Assembly: GCF_002005145.1 (NCBI RefSeq)
Contig: NZ_CP019698.1
Location: forward strand, 744,001-808,000
Direction: 5' to 3'
DNA length: 64,000 bases
Source: Desulforamulus ferrireducens
Lineage (GTDB): Bacteria > Bacillota > Desulfotomaculia > Desulfotomaculales > Desulfotomaculaceae
Shown: one piece after another, positions 17,731-26,243 of the stretch
Layout: every line of letters begins with the position of its first letter
Position numbering within the stretch: the stretch's first letter is position 1
Notes under the pieces: model-generated
Told to the model about the DNA's origin: nothing
Database searches by the model: none
Seen by the model: the letters and a program-made list of their open reading frames with translations, nothing else
Translations under genes and position numbers: made by a program

Positions 17731-19875
17731 GTGGCTACAGTTCTGAAGAATGAGATTCAAAATGCACTAAATAACGATAATCTAACCGGTGCCCTAGGAA
17801 GGTTTGGGGAAGCTTACGTACCTGCCCGGGAAAAGGCCTATGAAGGTAAGGACTTTGAAAAACTGAGAGCTGAGATTGCCCAAATTAAGGCCTCTGCTGC
17901 TGAAAACATGGAGGCCCTGGCCCAACAGTTTACCGCTCAGGCAGAGAAAAACGGTGCTAAGGTTTTCCGTGCCAAAACCGGTCAGGAGGCCAAGGAATAT
18001 ATTGCTAAGCTAATTACCGAACATAAAGTTAAGACTGTGATTAAATCAAAATCCATGGCTTCCGAGGAAATTCATCTTAACGAGTACCTCTTAAAGAACA
18101 CTGACGTTGCTGAAGTGGCTGAAACGGACTTAGGGGAATGGATTATTCAGCTTTGCGGCCAACGGCCGTCTCACATGGTCATGCCAGCTATCCACATGAC
18201 CCGAGGTGAAGTGGCTGAGATTTTTTCCAAAGAAACCAAGCAACAGTTGGAACCTGATATTGCCAAACTGGTGAAGGTAGCCAGGGAAAATTTACGCCAA
18301 AAGTTCTTGAAGGCTGAAATGGGTATTTCAGGTGCTAATATCGCAGTGGCGGAAACCGGTACTCTGGTTATGTGCACCAACGAAGGAAATGGCCGTTTAA
18401 CCACCACGGTGCCGCCCATTCATGTGGTTCTGGTGGGCTTGGAAAAACTGGTAGCTAAATTTTCGGATGTAGGACCCATTTTGGAGGCACTGCCCCGCAG
18501 TGCCACAGCCCAAAAGCTAACCACCTATGTCACCATGATGTCCGGTCCCACACCAGCCATTGATTTAGAGGGTAACATTGTTGAGCAAAAGGAAATGCAC
18601 ATTGTCTTGCTGGATAATGGTCGTACGGAAATGCGGGATGATCCCATCTTTAAGCAAGCCTTACAATGCATTCGCTGCGCCTCCTGCCTCAATGTTTGCC
18701 CTGTTTTCCAAAAGGTGGGCGGCCATGTTTATGGCGATATTTATACAGGCGGTATTGGTACCATTCTCACTGCCTTTTTAAATAGCTTTGACAAAGCCGG
18801 GGAACTGCAGAACCTTTGCCTGCGTTGTGAACGTTGTAAATCCTTCTGTCCCGGTAAGATAGATCTACCTGCCTTAATCACCGAACTGCGTCGTCGGACA
18901 GTGAAGAAAGATGGTCTGCCCCTGGGGCAAAAACTGATTTTGGAAAAGGTGTTGGCCAACCGCAAGTTGTTCCATAGTTTACTGAGGACAGCTTCCGTGG
19001 CTCAAAAGCCCTTTGTTAAAGGTAATACTATTCGCCATTTACCTCTGTTTCTTTCTGGTCTAACGGAGGGGCGTAGTCTGCCAGCCATTGCCGAGAAACC
19101 ACTGCGGGATCGGGTGGGACACTCTGTGCCTAAAGGCAAGGTCAAAGCTAAGGTGGCCTACTTTGCCGGTTGTTTAGGTGATTTTGTTTACCCTGAACAG
19201 GGCGAAGCAGCCTATAAGGTGTTAAATAAAATGGGCATGGAAGTTATCTTCCCCATAGAGCAGACCTGCTGTGGTATACCCGCCAGCCAGATGGGTGCAC
19301 CAGAGGTGGCTGTCAAGCTGGCAAAGCAAAACATTGAAGCCTTGGAAAAGGAAAATGTGGATTACATTATTTCCCTTTGCCCCACCTGTGTGGAGGTGCT
19401 GAAACACCACTACTTGGATCACTTTAAAGATGATCCTGCTTGGTTGGCCCGGGCCGAAAAAATGTCCGCTAAAATGATTGATTTTGCTTCCTTTGTGGCC
19501 AAGCATGGTCAGGAGCTAAAATTTAATCAACTGGCTCAAAAGGTGACCTACCATGATTCCTGCCACATGAAGCGGGCCCTGGGAGTATGGCAAGAACCTC
19601 GGCAGTTGCTAAATAGAGCTGGGGTTACCATCACAGAAATGAAGGGCTGTGACGACTGCTGCGGCTTTGGTGGTTCTTACTCCATTAAGATGCCGGAAAT
19701 CTCCATGGCTATCCTCAATAAGAAGCTGGATAATATTGAAGAAACCGGTGTCAGTGTAGTGGCCCTGGATTGCCCAGGATGTAAAATGCAAATTGCCGGT
19801 GGTTTGGATGCTCAGGGTAAGAAGGTTAAGGTTAAGCATACCGCCGAGCTATTAGCAGAGGCGATAAAAGAATAA
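17731..19875 (+). CDS. LutB-LutA fusion: LUD, double [4Fe-4S] and CCG-domain lactate-oxidising iron-sulfur protein
   Basis: This 714-residue protein combines what are separate LutB and LutA subunits in B. subtilis. It has an N-terminal LUD domain (to about residue 300, TYVTMMSGPTPAIDLEG), then two ferredoxin motifs CIRCASCLNVCP and CLRCERCKSFCP (about 313-375), and two CCG domains (CCGIPASQ about 515; DDCCGFGGSYSIKMP about 640; DCPGCK near 680) of the heterodisulfide-reductase type that bind unusual Fe-S centres. The likely role is electron transfer and catalysis in lactate oxidation. GTG start with GGGGTG upstream. No lactate permease is adjacent. Confidence 0.88.
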   Translation: MATVLKNEIQNALNNDNLTGALGRFGEAYVPAREKAYEGKDFEKLRAEIAQIKASAAENMEALAQQFTAQAEKNGAKVFRAKTGQEAKEYIAKLITEHKVKTVIKSKSMASEEIHLNEYLLKNTDVAEVAETDLGEWIIQLCGQRPSHMVMPAIHMTRGEVAEIFSKETKQQLEPDIAKLVKVARENLRQKFLKAEMGISGANIAVAETGTLVMCTNEGNGRLTTTVPPIHVVLVGLEKLVAKFSDVGPILEALPRSATAQKLTTYVTMMSGPTPAIDLEGNIVEQKEMHIVLLDNGRTEMRDDPIFKQALQCIRCASCLNVCPVFQKVGGHVYGDIYTGGIGTILTAFLNSFDKAGELQNLCLRCERCKSFCPGKIDLPALITELRRRTVKKDGLPLGQKLILEKVLANRKLFHSLLRTASVAQKPFVKGNTIRHLPLFLSGLTEGRSLPAIAEKPLRDRVGHSVPKGKVKAKVAYFAGCLGDFVYPEQGEAAYKVLNKMGMEVIFPIEQTCCGIPASQMGAPEVAVKLAKQNIEALEKENVDYIISLCPTCVEVLKHHYLDHFKDDPAWLARAEKMSAKMIDFASFVAKHGQELKFNQLAQKVTYHDSCHMKRALGVWQEPRQLLNRAGVTITEMKGCDDCCGFGGSYSIKMPEISMAILNKKLDNIEETGVSVVALDCPGCKMQIAGGLDAQGKKVKVKHTAELLAEAIKE

Positions 19876-19881
19876 TTAACG

Positions 19882-19911
19882 AAGGGGTTGGACTAATTGC
19901 CAACCCCTTTT
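19882..19911 (+). terminator. Rho-independent terminator after the lut operon
   Basis: AAGGGGTTGG and CCAACCCCTT form a 10-base stem with an 8-base loop, followed by TTTT. Confidence 0.9.
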
Positions 19912-20042
19912 ACTATTAAGAGGAGGTAGAAACTATTTCATTGCTATCTACCATTCTCTCTATGGATAACTTAGTATTCTTGACATATACTACCTAGGCA
20001 AGACATAATTTGGGTGAAGGCTGAATAAGGCGGTGATAGTAA

Positions 20043-20618
20043 TTGCCTCATGTTTTTGATGCTAAAAAGCTAGCTAAACTAGACGACCCTCGTAGAAAAG
20101 AACAAATCCCCGTAGATAAAATATTAGAGCTGTTAGGAGTTAAGACAGGAGAATTTATACTGGATTTTGGCTGTGGTATTGGTTTTTTAGCATTGCCCAC
20201 GGCTAAAGTGGTAGGCGATACTGGATTTGTCTATGGCGTAGATATCCAAGAAGCCATGTTAGTGGAAGCATTAAATCGTAGCAAGCAAGAGAAGCTATTT
20301 AATATCGCCTGGGTCCTCACCCACCCAGATAAAATAACCCTACCCACAGCCAGCATAGATTGTGTTATGATGGGGATGGTGGCCCACGAGGTACCGGATT
20401 TAAAGGGGATGCTGGCTGAATGTGGCAGAGTTCTCAAGCCGGGCGGCAGAATAGGGATTGTAGAATGGAATCAAACCTTTACCGCAATGGGTCCGCCCCT
20501 GGATCACCGACTAAAACCCGAGGTTCTGCAGGATGCTTTATCACAACTAAACTTTTCCGAAATAGTTATTCATGACATTAGTCAAGGGGCATATTTGGTT
20601 GTAGGTAGGAAAGCATAA
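20043..20618 (+). CDS. class I SAM-dependent methyltransferase
   Basis: A 191-residue Rossmann methyltransferase with motif I ILDFGCGIGFLALP (about residue 40), the acidic VYGVDIQ strand, and the post-I VLKPGGRIGIVEWN block near 128. It is of the UbiE/Methyltransf_11 type; the substrate cannot be told. The TTG start follows AAGGCGGTGA. The gene stands alone, between the lut terminator and a dispersed repeat whose hairpin serves as its terminator. Confidence 0.75.
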   Translation: MPHVFDAKKLAKLDDPRRKEQIPVDKILELLGVKTGEFILDFGCGIGFLALPTAKVVGDTGFVYGVDIQEAMLVEALNRSKQEKLFNIAWVLTHPDKITLPTASIDCVMMGMVAHEVPDLKGMLAECGRVLKPGGRIGIVEWNQTFTAMGPPLDHRLKPEVLQDALSQLNFSEIVIHDISQGAYLVVGRKA

Positions 20619-20625
20619 CACAAGT

Positions 20626-20971
20626 GGAGTGTCGCATAACTGCGGTTTTGCGGCACTTCTGTTTTTGGGGGCCATTGGCTTTTGGCCGTCAGCCCTCGGC
20701 CATCGGCCGTCGGCTTGGTTGGATTAAACCCGGCACTTGTACCACATTCCCCTGGGGAGAAGATGATAAGAGCCCCCTTGCCGAGGGGTCGGGGCCGCGT
20801 CGCGAAGCGATTGGGGGAGTTATGCAGGGTTTTTACTTACTCCCTCTGGGCGGTTACGCTACCACCTACACCATAGGGAGGCTCTTTAAAGGCCAATGGC
20901 TTGAGGCCTAAGGCCCAAAAAGCCGATGGCTGATGGCCGATGGCCAGTTTGCATCATCCCCATTGTCTAAC
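20626..20971 (+). repeat. dispersed terminator-carrying repeat, copy A
   Basis: This element fills the gap between two convergent genes. In order it has a terminator hairpin (20628-20657 plus T-run), GGCCATCGGCC-type low-complexity arm (about 20671-20715), the core starting TTGGATTAAACCCGG (20718), a GAGCCCCCTTGCCGAGGGG palindrome (about 20770), GCGAAGCGATTGGGGGAGTT (about 20802), TGCAGGGTTTTTA, ACTCCCTCTGGGCGG, a short GGGAGG stem, then a second GGCCAATGGC/GCCGATGGCTGATGGCC arm (20890-20946) and GCATCATCCC at the end. Similar elements occur at 25400, 27866 (inverted) and 62834. Short open frames inside it are not genes. Confidence 0.85.
20628..20670 (+). terminator. terminator at the head of repeat copy A
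   Basis: AGTGTCGCA pairs with TGCGGCACT (one G-U pair) and is followed by TCTGTTTTTG. It lies 10 bases behind the methyltransferase stop. Confidence 0.75.
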
Positions 20972-20982
20972 AGTCTGGCCCG

Positions 20983-22041
20983 TTACACTAAATACTCCAC
21001 CTTAGCCTCGGGGAAGTATTTCTGCAGCAAACCTTCCATGTGGGCTCTCACCTCTAACATACTCTCCTTAGGATAAATATATTTACCATAGCCAAACTGT
21101 CCATATTTAAACTGACGCTGCTCTTCGTTCATATCCAACTGTGAATTAGGAAAAATCTCCTCGATATTTTGCTTGGCTCGCCGGGTAAAACGATGGGTAA
21201 TTAATTCAAAGGTCAGATCTTTGCGCAGGTCAGGCTTTAACACTCTGTCCAGTTCGGCAAAAAGCTCACTGTAGTCCTGCCGCCAACCATCATAGATCAT
21301 TATGGGAGCAATCAAAAAACCCAGGGGGTAACCGGCAGTTGCCACTTTACCGGCAGCGGCTACCCGTTCAGTCATAGATGGGGTGGCGTGCTCAAACTTT
21401 TTTATCACCGTGGCTGCGTTGATACTAAAACGGAAACGAGTGCGTCCGTTGTGTTTGGCCGCCAGCAAGGTGTCAATGTCGGTAAATTTAGTGACAAAGC
21501 GGAAACGGGCATGCTCCTGCTGACCAAAAAATTCTATGGCCTGTTTTAAGGCTCCGGTGTAACGTTCCACCGGAACGGGGTCCGAAGTGGCGGCCCCTTC
21601 AAAGACAGTTTCCCGGGGTAAATGTTCCTTAATATAAGCCTTGGCCCGATCTAGAATTTCATCAATGTTGACATAGATGCGCAGATAGGGTTTTTTGCCC
21701 AAATTGGTTAACAGGTAACAGTACTCACACTTGCCAGGGCAGCTGGTAACCAGGGGCAGCTGATAATGAGCGGAAGGTTTACAGGTTTGAAATTCCCTAC
21801 CCTTACGTACCCCAATGACCAGGGTTCGCTTGGCTTCTAAAAAGCCCTCCTGGGCTGTTTTGCCCGGTATGCCAGTAATGCGGTTATGGGAACCTGTAAC
21901 TGTAATGGGAATACCTGCGGTTTGAAAATAATCCCGTAAATGTCGACCCAACTCATATTCCAAAGCGGCTGGTTCAATAAAGACTCGCTTGGGCACAAAA
22001 ATATGTTTAGTAGCCGGTGGTTCAAGGACGGTTGTAGTCAT
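20983..22041 (-). CDS. splB: spore photoproduct lyase family radical SAM protein
   Basis: Spore photoproduct lyase repairs the UV-induced thymine dimer of spore DNA by radical SAM chemistry during germination. The 352-residue protein is clearly homologous along its length to B. subtilis SplB: radical SAM cluster motif SCPGKCEYCYLLT (C101, C105, C108), RFVTKFTDIDTLLAAKHNG, TRFRFSINA, AGYPLGFLIAPI and KYGQFGYGKYIYPK. However FEGAATSD has alanine (A151) exactly 43 residues after the third cluster cysteine, where SplB has the H-donating Cys141. The ATG at 22041 is preferred to the adjacent upstream TTG, with AAAGGT upstream. Confidence 0.85.
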   Translation of the reverse strand: MTTTVLEPPATKHIFVPKRVFIEPAALEYELGRHLRDYFQTAGIPITVTGSHNRITGIPGKTAQEGFLEAKRTLVIGVRKGREFQTCKPSAHYQLPLVTSCPGKCEYCYLLTNLGKKPYLRIYVNIDEILDRAKAYIKEHLPRETVFEGAATSDPVPVERYTGALKQAIEFFGQQEHARFRFVTKFTDIDTLLAAKHNGRTRFRFSINAATVIKKFEHATPSMTERVAAAGKVATAGYPLGFLIAPIMIYDGWRQDYSELFAELDRVLKPDLRKDLTFELITHRFTRRAKQNIEEIFPNSQLDMNEEQRQFKYGQFGYGKYIYPKESMLEVRAHMEGLLQKYFPEAKVEYLV

Positions 22042-22212
22042 CAAAACAGACCTTTCTTTTTTCTATCAGTATGTCGCTGACAGGAAAAAATATGCAGGCT
22101 AGGACCGGAGACCTATTTTTACTAACTGGTAATGGTTGAAGAAAATGAAAGATAATTAAAGATATGGACAACCTGATCTTTCCTGATTGGCAAAAATTAC
22201 TGCAGGTTAGTT

Positions 22213-22241
22213 TTGACTCACTATATATAGTATTTTATAAT
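22213..22241 (+). promoter_or_regulatory. sigma-A promoter of nrdR-nrdD-nrdG
   Basis: TTGACT (22213-22218) and TATAAT (22236-22241) with a 17-base spacer. NrdR box 1 fills the spacer, so binding should block RNA polymerase. Confidence 0.8.
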
Positions 22242-22265
22242 TACCCTACCCACAAGATATCGTGG
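22218..22265 (+). promoter_or_regulatory. paired NrdR boxes
   Basis: Box 1 TCACTATATATAGTAT (22218-22233) matches 14 of 16 positions of the known consensus ACACWATATATWGTGT. Box 2 CCACAAGATATCGTGG (22250-22265) matches 12 of 16. Their starts are 32 bases apart, about three helical turns, as is usual for NrdR box pairs. Confidence 0.85.
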
Positions 22266-22307
22266 TTGCATGTTGTGTGTTTTTACCCAGATCTGGGGGT
22301 GTGTTTA

Positions 22308-22769
22308 ATGCATTGTCCCTTTTGTAATTTTCCAGAAAGTCGGGTACTAGATTCCCGACCGGCGGATGAAGGCAGCAGTATCCGCCGACGTAGGGAGTGT
22401 AATGCCTGTGGGAAAAGGTTTACCACCTACGAACGGTTGGAGGAACGTCCATTGGTAGTGGTTAAAAAAGATGGGCGTCGGGAAGTGTTTGACCGGAGTA
22501 AGTTAGTGGCAGGTTTTATGAAAGCCTGTGAAAAAAGACCGGTACCTATCCAAAAAATAGAAGATACTGTGAACTATATTGAAAGGGAATTACGCAACCA
22601 GATGGAACCAGAGGTACCCAGCCACAGAGTAGGGGAATTGGTGATGAACCAATTGTTGGAACTGGATGAGGTGGCCTATATTCGTTTTGCCTCGGTCTAC
22701 CGACAATTTGGTGATATCTATAGCTTTCTCCATGAGGTGGAGAAGTTGTTAAAGAGTAAAGAGAGATAG
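22308..22769 (+). CDS. nrdR: transcriptional repressor NrdR
   Basis: NrdR is the ATP/dATP-sensing repressor of ribonucleotide reductase genes. The 153-residue protein starts [18 protein letters not shown] with a zinc ribbon (two CxxC: CPFC and CNAC), [17 protein letters not shown], and an ATP-cone domain from [19 protein letters not shown] 22308 with GGGGGTG upstream gives the standard length; the in-frame extension to 22164 runs through the promoter and operators. nrdD follows 14 bases later and the boxes upstream imply autoregulation of the whole operon. Confidence 0.97.
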   Translation: MHCPFCNFPESRVLDSRPADEGSSIRRRRECNACGKRFTTYERLEERPLVVVKKDGRREVFDRSKLVAGFMKACEKRPVPIQKIEDTVNYIERELRNQMEPEVPSHRVGELVMNQLLELDEVAYIRFASVYRQFGDIYSFLHEVEKLLKSKER

Positions 22770-22783
22770 GGGGCCCTAGTTAG

Positions 22784-24814
22784 ATGTTTGCGAAAATTAG
22801 AAAAAGGGATGGACGGGAAGTAGCCTTTGATGAAACAAAAATTACCGATGCTATTTTTAGGGCAGCCAAAGCAGTGGGTGGGGAAGACCGCCAGACTGCC
22901 ATGGAGTTAACTTTGGAAGTCCTCAAAATGCTAAAGAAGAAATACAATGGACATATCTTTGGCGTGGAAGAAGTGCAGGATATGGTGGAGAAGGTGCTGA
23001 TCGAAGCCGGTCACGCCCGCACTGCCAAAGCCTATATCTTATACCGTCATCAGCGGACCCGCCTGCGTGATGCTAAGAGTGATTTGATGGATGCCGTGGA
23101 GGAGATTTTAGAAGAAACCAACCGTGAAAATGCCAATGTTTCCAACTCTCCTTCGGCTAAAATGCTGCAAATTGCCAGCGCTGCCAGCAAGAAATACTAC
23201 TTAACTCGCTTAATCCCCGAGGAAATGTCTCAGGCCCATGCCAGAGGGGATATACATATACATGACTTGGATTTCTATGGTAAGACCCTAACCTGTATTC
23301 AAATACCTCTGGGTCGATTACTTAAGGAAGGCTTTAATACCGGGCATGGATATATCCGTCCTCCCAGACGGCCTACTTCTGCCACTGCCCTGGCAGCCAT
23401 TATTTTGCAGAGTTCTCAAAATGATATGCACGGTGGCCAGTCCTTTGCCTTCTTTGATCGGGATATTGCTCCCTTTGTGGAAGATGCCACCGATAATGAA
23501 ACCTATCAGGCTATGGAGGCCTTAATCTATAATTTAAACAGTATGCACAGCCGGGCCGGAGCACAGGTACCCTTCTCCAGCCTAAACCTGGGCACGGAAA
23601 CTTCTGAGGCGGCCCGACGGGTTACCCGAAATCTGTTGTTGGCCTACGAAGCTGGTTTAGGCAGAGGGGAAAACCCCATTTTCCCCAACATCATCTTTAA
23701 ATTAAAGGAAGGCATTAACCTAAATCCGGGGGATCCCAACTATGATTTATTCCAGTTAGCCATGAAGGTAGCCGCCAAGCGTTTGAATCCTACCTTTAGC
23801 TTTATGGACTCCTCCTTTAACCAGGAGTATGGCGACCAAGTGGGCTATATGGGCTGCCGTACCAGGGTTATTGCTAACCGTAGAGGACCTGCGGTTACCG
23901 ACGGACGTGGTAATTTATCTTTCACCACCATTAACCTGCCCAGGATTGCCATTAAGGCCGAACGTAATTTGGATAAATTTTATCGTATGTTGGATGAAAC
24001 CTTTGATTTAACCTGTCGTCAATTGTATCACCGTTATCAAGTACAGGCTAAGTTAAAGGTAAAGGATATGCCCTTTGTGATGGGGCAGGGGTTATACCTG
24101 GGTTCCCAGGGGCTAAAACCCAATGATCCCATTGAAGACGTGATCAAACACGGTACACTTTCCCCTGGCTTTATTGGCTTGGCTGAGGCATTGGTAGCCC
24201 TCACCGGGAAGCATCACGGTCAGAGCGAAGAAGTCCAGGCCTTAGGCTTGGAGATTGTTTCTTACCTCCGTCGTAAGGCCGATGAAGCCTCGGAACAATA
24301 TGATCTAAACTTTACCCTGCTGGCCACTCCGGCAGAGAGTGTTTCCGGTCGCTTTGCCAAAATAGACCGCAAGGAATTTGGTATCATTCCCGGTGTAACG
24401 GATAAAGCGTACTATACCAACTCTTTCCACATACCGGTGAGTTATCCCATTGATATCTTTAACAAGATTTCCTTGGAAGGACCCTATCATAAGTATTGCA
24501 ACGCCGGGCACATTAGTTATATTGAAATGGCTTCACCGCCACAGCATAATCCTCAGGCGATGGAGGCTATTATTAAACACATGAAGGCCAGTGACATGGG
24601 TTATGCCGCTATCAATTTCCCAGTTGATTATTGCACGTCCTGTAGTGTCACCGGTGTGATTAACCAAGATAGTTGCCCCCGCTGTGAATCCCAGGAAATT
24701 CGCCGGGTACGCCGTATCACAGGATATCTCAGCACAGTGGACCGCTTTAACGATGCCAAAGTGGCAGAATTGAACGATAGAACCGTTCACTCGGGTTTTG
24801 ATCCCAAGGGCTAG
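22784..24814 (+). CDS. nrdD: anaerobic ribonucleoside-triphosphate reductase
   Basis: NrdD is the class III, oxygen-sensitive glycyl radical enzyme that makes dNTPs from NTPs. The 676-residue protein has an N-terminal ATP-cone (IRKRDGREVAFDETKI), the catalytic barrel with SSLNLGTE (about 266) and a C-terminal zinc site built from CTSC and CPRC. The glycyl radical region RRITGYLSTVDRFNDAKVAEL lies near 645. It is the only RNR in the window, fitting a strict anaerobe. It lies between its repressor gene and its activase gene. Confidence 0.97.
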   Translation: MFAKIRKRDGREVAFDETKITDAIFRAAKAVGGEDRQTAMELTLEVLKMLKKKYNGHIFGVEEVQDMVEKVLIEAGHARTAKAYILYRHQRTRLRDAKSDLMDAVEEILEETNRENANVSNSPSAKMLQIASAASKKYYLTRLIPEEMSQAHARGDIHIHDLDFYGKTLTCIQIPLGRLLKEGFNTGHGYIRPPRRPTSATALAAIILQSSQNDMHGGQSFAFFDRDIAPFVEDATDNETYQAMEALIYNLNSMHSRAGAQVPFSSLNLGTETSEAARRVTRNLLLAYEAGLGRGENPIFPNIIFKLKEGINLNPGDPNYDLFQLAMKVAAKRLNPTFSFMDSSFNQEYGDQVGYMGCRTRVIANRRGPAVTDGRGNLSFTTINLPRIAIKAERNLDKFYRMLDETFDLTCRQLYHRYQVQAKLKVKDMPFVMGQGLYLGSQGLKPNDPIEDVIKHGTLSPGFIGLAEALVALTGKHHGQSEEVQALGLEIVSYLRRKADEASEQYDLNFTLLATPAESVSGRFAKIDRKEFGIIPGVTDKAYYTNSFHIPVSYPIDIFNKISLEGPYHKYCNAGHISYIEMASPPQHNPQAMEAIIKHMKASDMGYAAINFPVDYCTSCSVTGVINQDSCPRCESQEIRRVRRITGYLSTVDRFNDAKVAELNDRTVHSGFDPKG

Positions 24815-24879
24815 ACCTGTGGAGCTTCTGCATTATTTAAAGGGTGTGGGGTATTGACCCCCTAAGGGAGGATTAGTTT

Positions 24880-25383
24880 ATGAAGCTTCGCCTGGGTGGT
24901 ATCACTGCCAACAGTGTGGTGGACGGACCAGGGCTAAGGACAGTGGTGTTCCTGCAAGGGTGTCCTCGACACTGCCAAGGTTGCCACAATGAGGCGCTAC
25001 TGGACCCACAGGCCGGTCGGCTAGTAACCTTGGAGGAAGCTTGGGCTGCGATAAGGGACTCTATTTCTCCCTTGACCCAGGGTATTACTTTCAGTGGTGG
25101 AGATCCACTGCTGCAGCCGGAGGCTGTATATGCCTTAGCTCAGCGGCTAAAGGATACTTATCCTTCTTTGGATATTTGGTTATACACCGGTTACCTGTAC
25201 GAAGAAGTAAAAAACTTACCCGTAATGGAGCTGGTGGATGTACTGGTGGACGGCCCTTTTGTGCAAGCCCAAAAGGATTTGGATTTGGTTTTTCGAGGCT
25301 CCACTAACCAAAGGTTAATCGATTTGGCCAAGACCCGCCAGACCGGCCAACTGGTTCTCTGGCAACCACGGATGTGGTCATAA
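24880..25383 (+). CDS. nrdG: anaerobic ribonucleotide reductase-activating protein
   Basis: NrdG is the radical SAM activase that installs the glycyl radical on NrdD. The 167-residue protein has VDGPGLRTVVFLQGCPRHCQGC with the cluster cysteines of the CxxxCxxC motif (about residues 28-35), FSGGDPL (about 72) and DVLVDGPF. ATG 24880 has a GGGAGG site 9 bases upstream. It ends the nrd operon; a dispersed repeat with its terminator follows 17 bases later. Confidence 0.95.
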   Translation: MKLRLGGITANSVVDGPGLRTVVFLQGCPRHCQGCHNEALLDPQAGRLVTLEEAWAAIRDSISPLTQGITFSGGDPLLQPEAVYALAQRLKDTYPSLDIWLYTGYLYEEVKNLPVMELVDVLVDGPFVQAQKDLDLVFRGSTNQRLIDLAKTRQTGQLVLWQPRMWS

Positions 25384-25399
25384 AGTCTAATACTAATAG

Positions 25400-25439
25400 G
25401 AAGTGTCGCATGACTACGGTAATGCGGCATTTCTTTTTT
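25400..25439 (+). terminator. terminator at the head of repeat copy B
   Basis: A 12-base stem GAAGTGTCGCAT/ATGCGGCATTTC (one G-U pair) followed by TTTTTTG, 17 bases after the nrdG stop. Confidence 0.8.
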
Positions 25440-25811
25440 GGCAGTCAGCCATCGGCCGTCGGCTTTAACTTTTGGCTATCGGCCATCGGCCATCGGCCGT
25501 CGGCTAAAATATTGGCCATTGGCCTTTGGCTGTTAGCCATTGGCTTAGTTGGATTAAATCTGATACTGGTAGCACATTGTAGAGGGAACTTTATTTGAGC
25601 CCCCTTGCCGAGGGGGCGGGGCTGGGGGACGCGTGTCGCGAAGCGACTGGGGGAGTTCTGCAGGGTTTTATGCCCAACACCCTCTGGTGGCTGTGCAGCT
25701 ATCTACCTCTCAGGGAGGTTCTCAAAAAGGCCAATGGCCAAAGGCTAAAAGCCAAAAACCGAAGGCTGATGGCCGACGGCCAATACGCATCATCCCTAAC
25801 TGCGCAACACC
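25400..25811 (+). repeat. dispersed terminator-carrying repeat, copy B
   Basis: This is the largest copy. It has the hairpin GAAGTGTCGCAT/ATGCGGCATTTC plus T-run (25400-25439), then long low-complexity arms made of GGCCATCGGCC, GGCCGTCGGC and GGCCATTGGCC (25445-25545). The core follows: TTGGATTAAATCTGATAC, GAGCCCCCTTGCCGAGGGGG (about 25597), GCGAAGCGACTGGGGGAGTT and TGCAGGGTTTTATGCCCAA. A second arm (25729-25783) and the end ACGCATCATCCC come last. It separates nrdG from the next operon. The overlapping short reading frames are repeat-derived. Confidence 0.87.
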
Positions 25812-25869
25812 CCCTTTTTACGCCTGACCCAAGTAGGCCCAGACAAGACCACCAAGTCAGAGCCAAGTT

Positions 25870-25887
25870 CTGTGACTAAAGTCACAG
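25870..25887 (+). promoter_or_regulatory. Crp-type palindromic operator
   Basis: CTGTGACTAAAGTCACAG has perfect 7-base arms and contains TGTGA-N6-TCACA, the CRP-class site. It lies about 150 bases before the DUF1858 gene. A TATAAT at 25976-25981 has no good -35, which would fit an activated promoter, though the site would then be centred about 110 bases upstream of the start; TAAAAT at 25931-25936 is an alternative -10. Confidence 0.55.
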
Positions 25888-26034
25888 GATTTGCGTTGCA
25901 TTACTCACCTCCTGGGAGAACCTCCGGGTGTAAAATAAAGACAGAAAACAGTACTGTTAGTTGAGATGATTAGACTATAATAAACAGTCCAAGAATGGCA
26001 CAGACTAAGAGGAAGAACAAGGAGGAGATACCTT

Positions 26035-26232
26035 ATGGAAAAAATAACTAAGGACATGACCATGGGTTATATTGTCAAAGAATTCCCCCAAACTGCCGAG
26101 GTGTTCCAACGTTATGGCATGGGTTGTCTGAGCTGTCCCACTGCCCAGCTAGAGTCCTTGGAAAAGGGTGCTATGCTGCACGGCTTGGATATAACCGCAT
26201 TATTGGCAGAACTTAATAAAGTGGTAAAATAA
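26035..26232 (+). CDS. DUF1858 domain protein
   Basis: A 65-residue protein consisting of one DUF1858 domain: MTMGYIVKEFPQTAEVFQRYG, then the redox-type CLSC motif (residues about 36-39) and a C-terminal helix HGLDITALLAELNKVV. Such domains accompany hybrid cluster proteins and redox enzymes; the role is not settled. Strong AAGGAGGAG ribosome binding site. It starts a four-gene run with the CopD-like and Fe-S genes; the next start is 11 bases after its stop. Confidence 0.8.
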   Translation: MEKITKDMTMGYIVKEFPQTAEVFQRYGMGCLSCPTAQLESLEKGAMLHGLDITALLAELNKVVK

Positions 26233-26243
26233 GGGGTCAGGAT

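Noticed and set aside
20624-20911. Open reading frames inside repeat copy A (and likewise in copies B, C and D) as genes
   Set aside because: They have no ribosome binding site, low-complexity translation, and follow the repeat structure rather than codon patterns.
22164-22307. 48-residue N-terminal extension of NrdR
   Set aside because: It would cover the promoter and both NrdR boxes and precede the zinc ribbon that always opens the protein.
25400-25811. Repeat family as group II intron or insertion sequence
   Set aside because: No domain V-like hairpin, no reverse transcriptase or transposase frame, and no target duplication that I could recognise.
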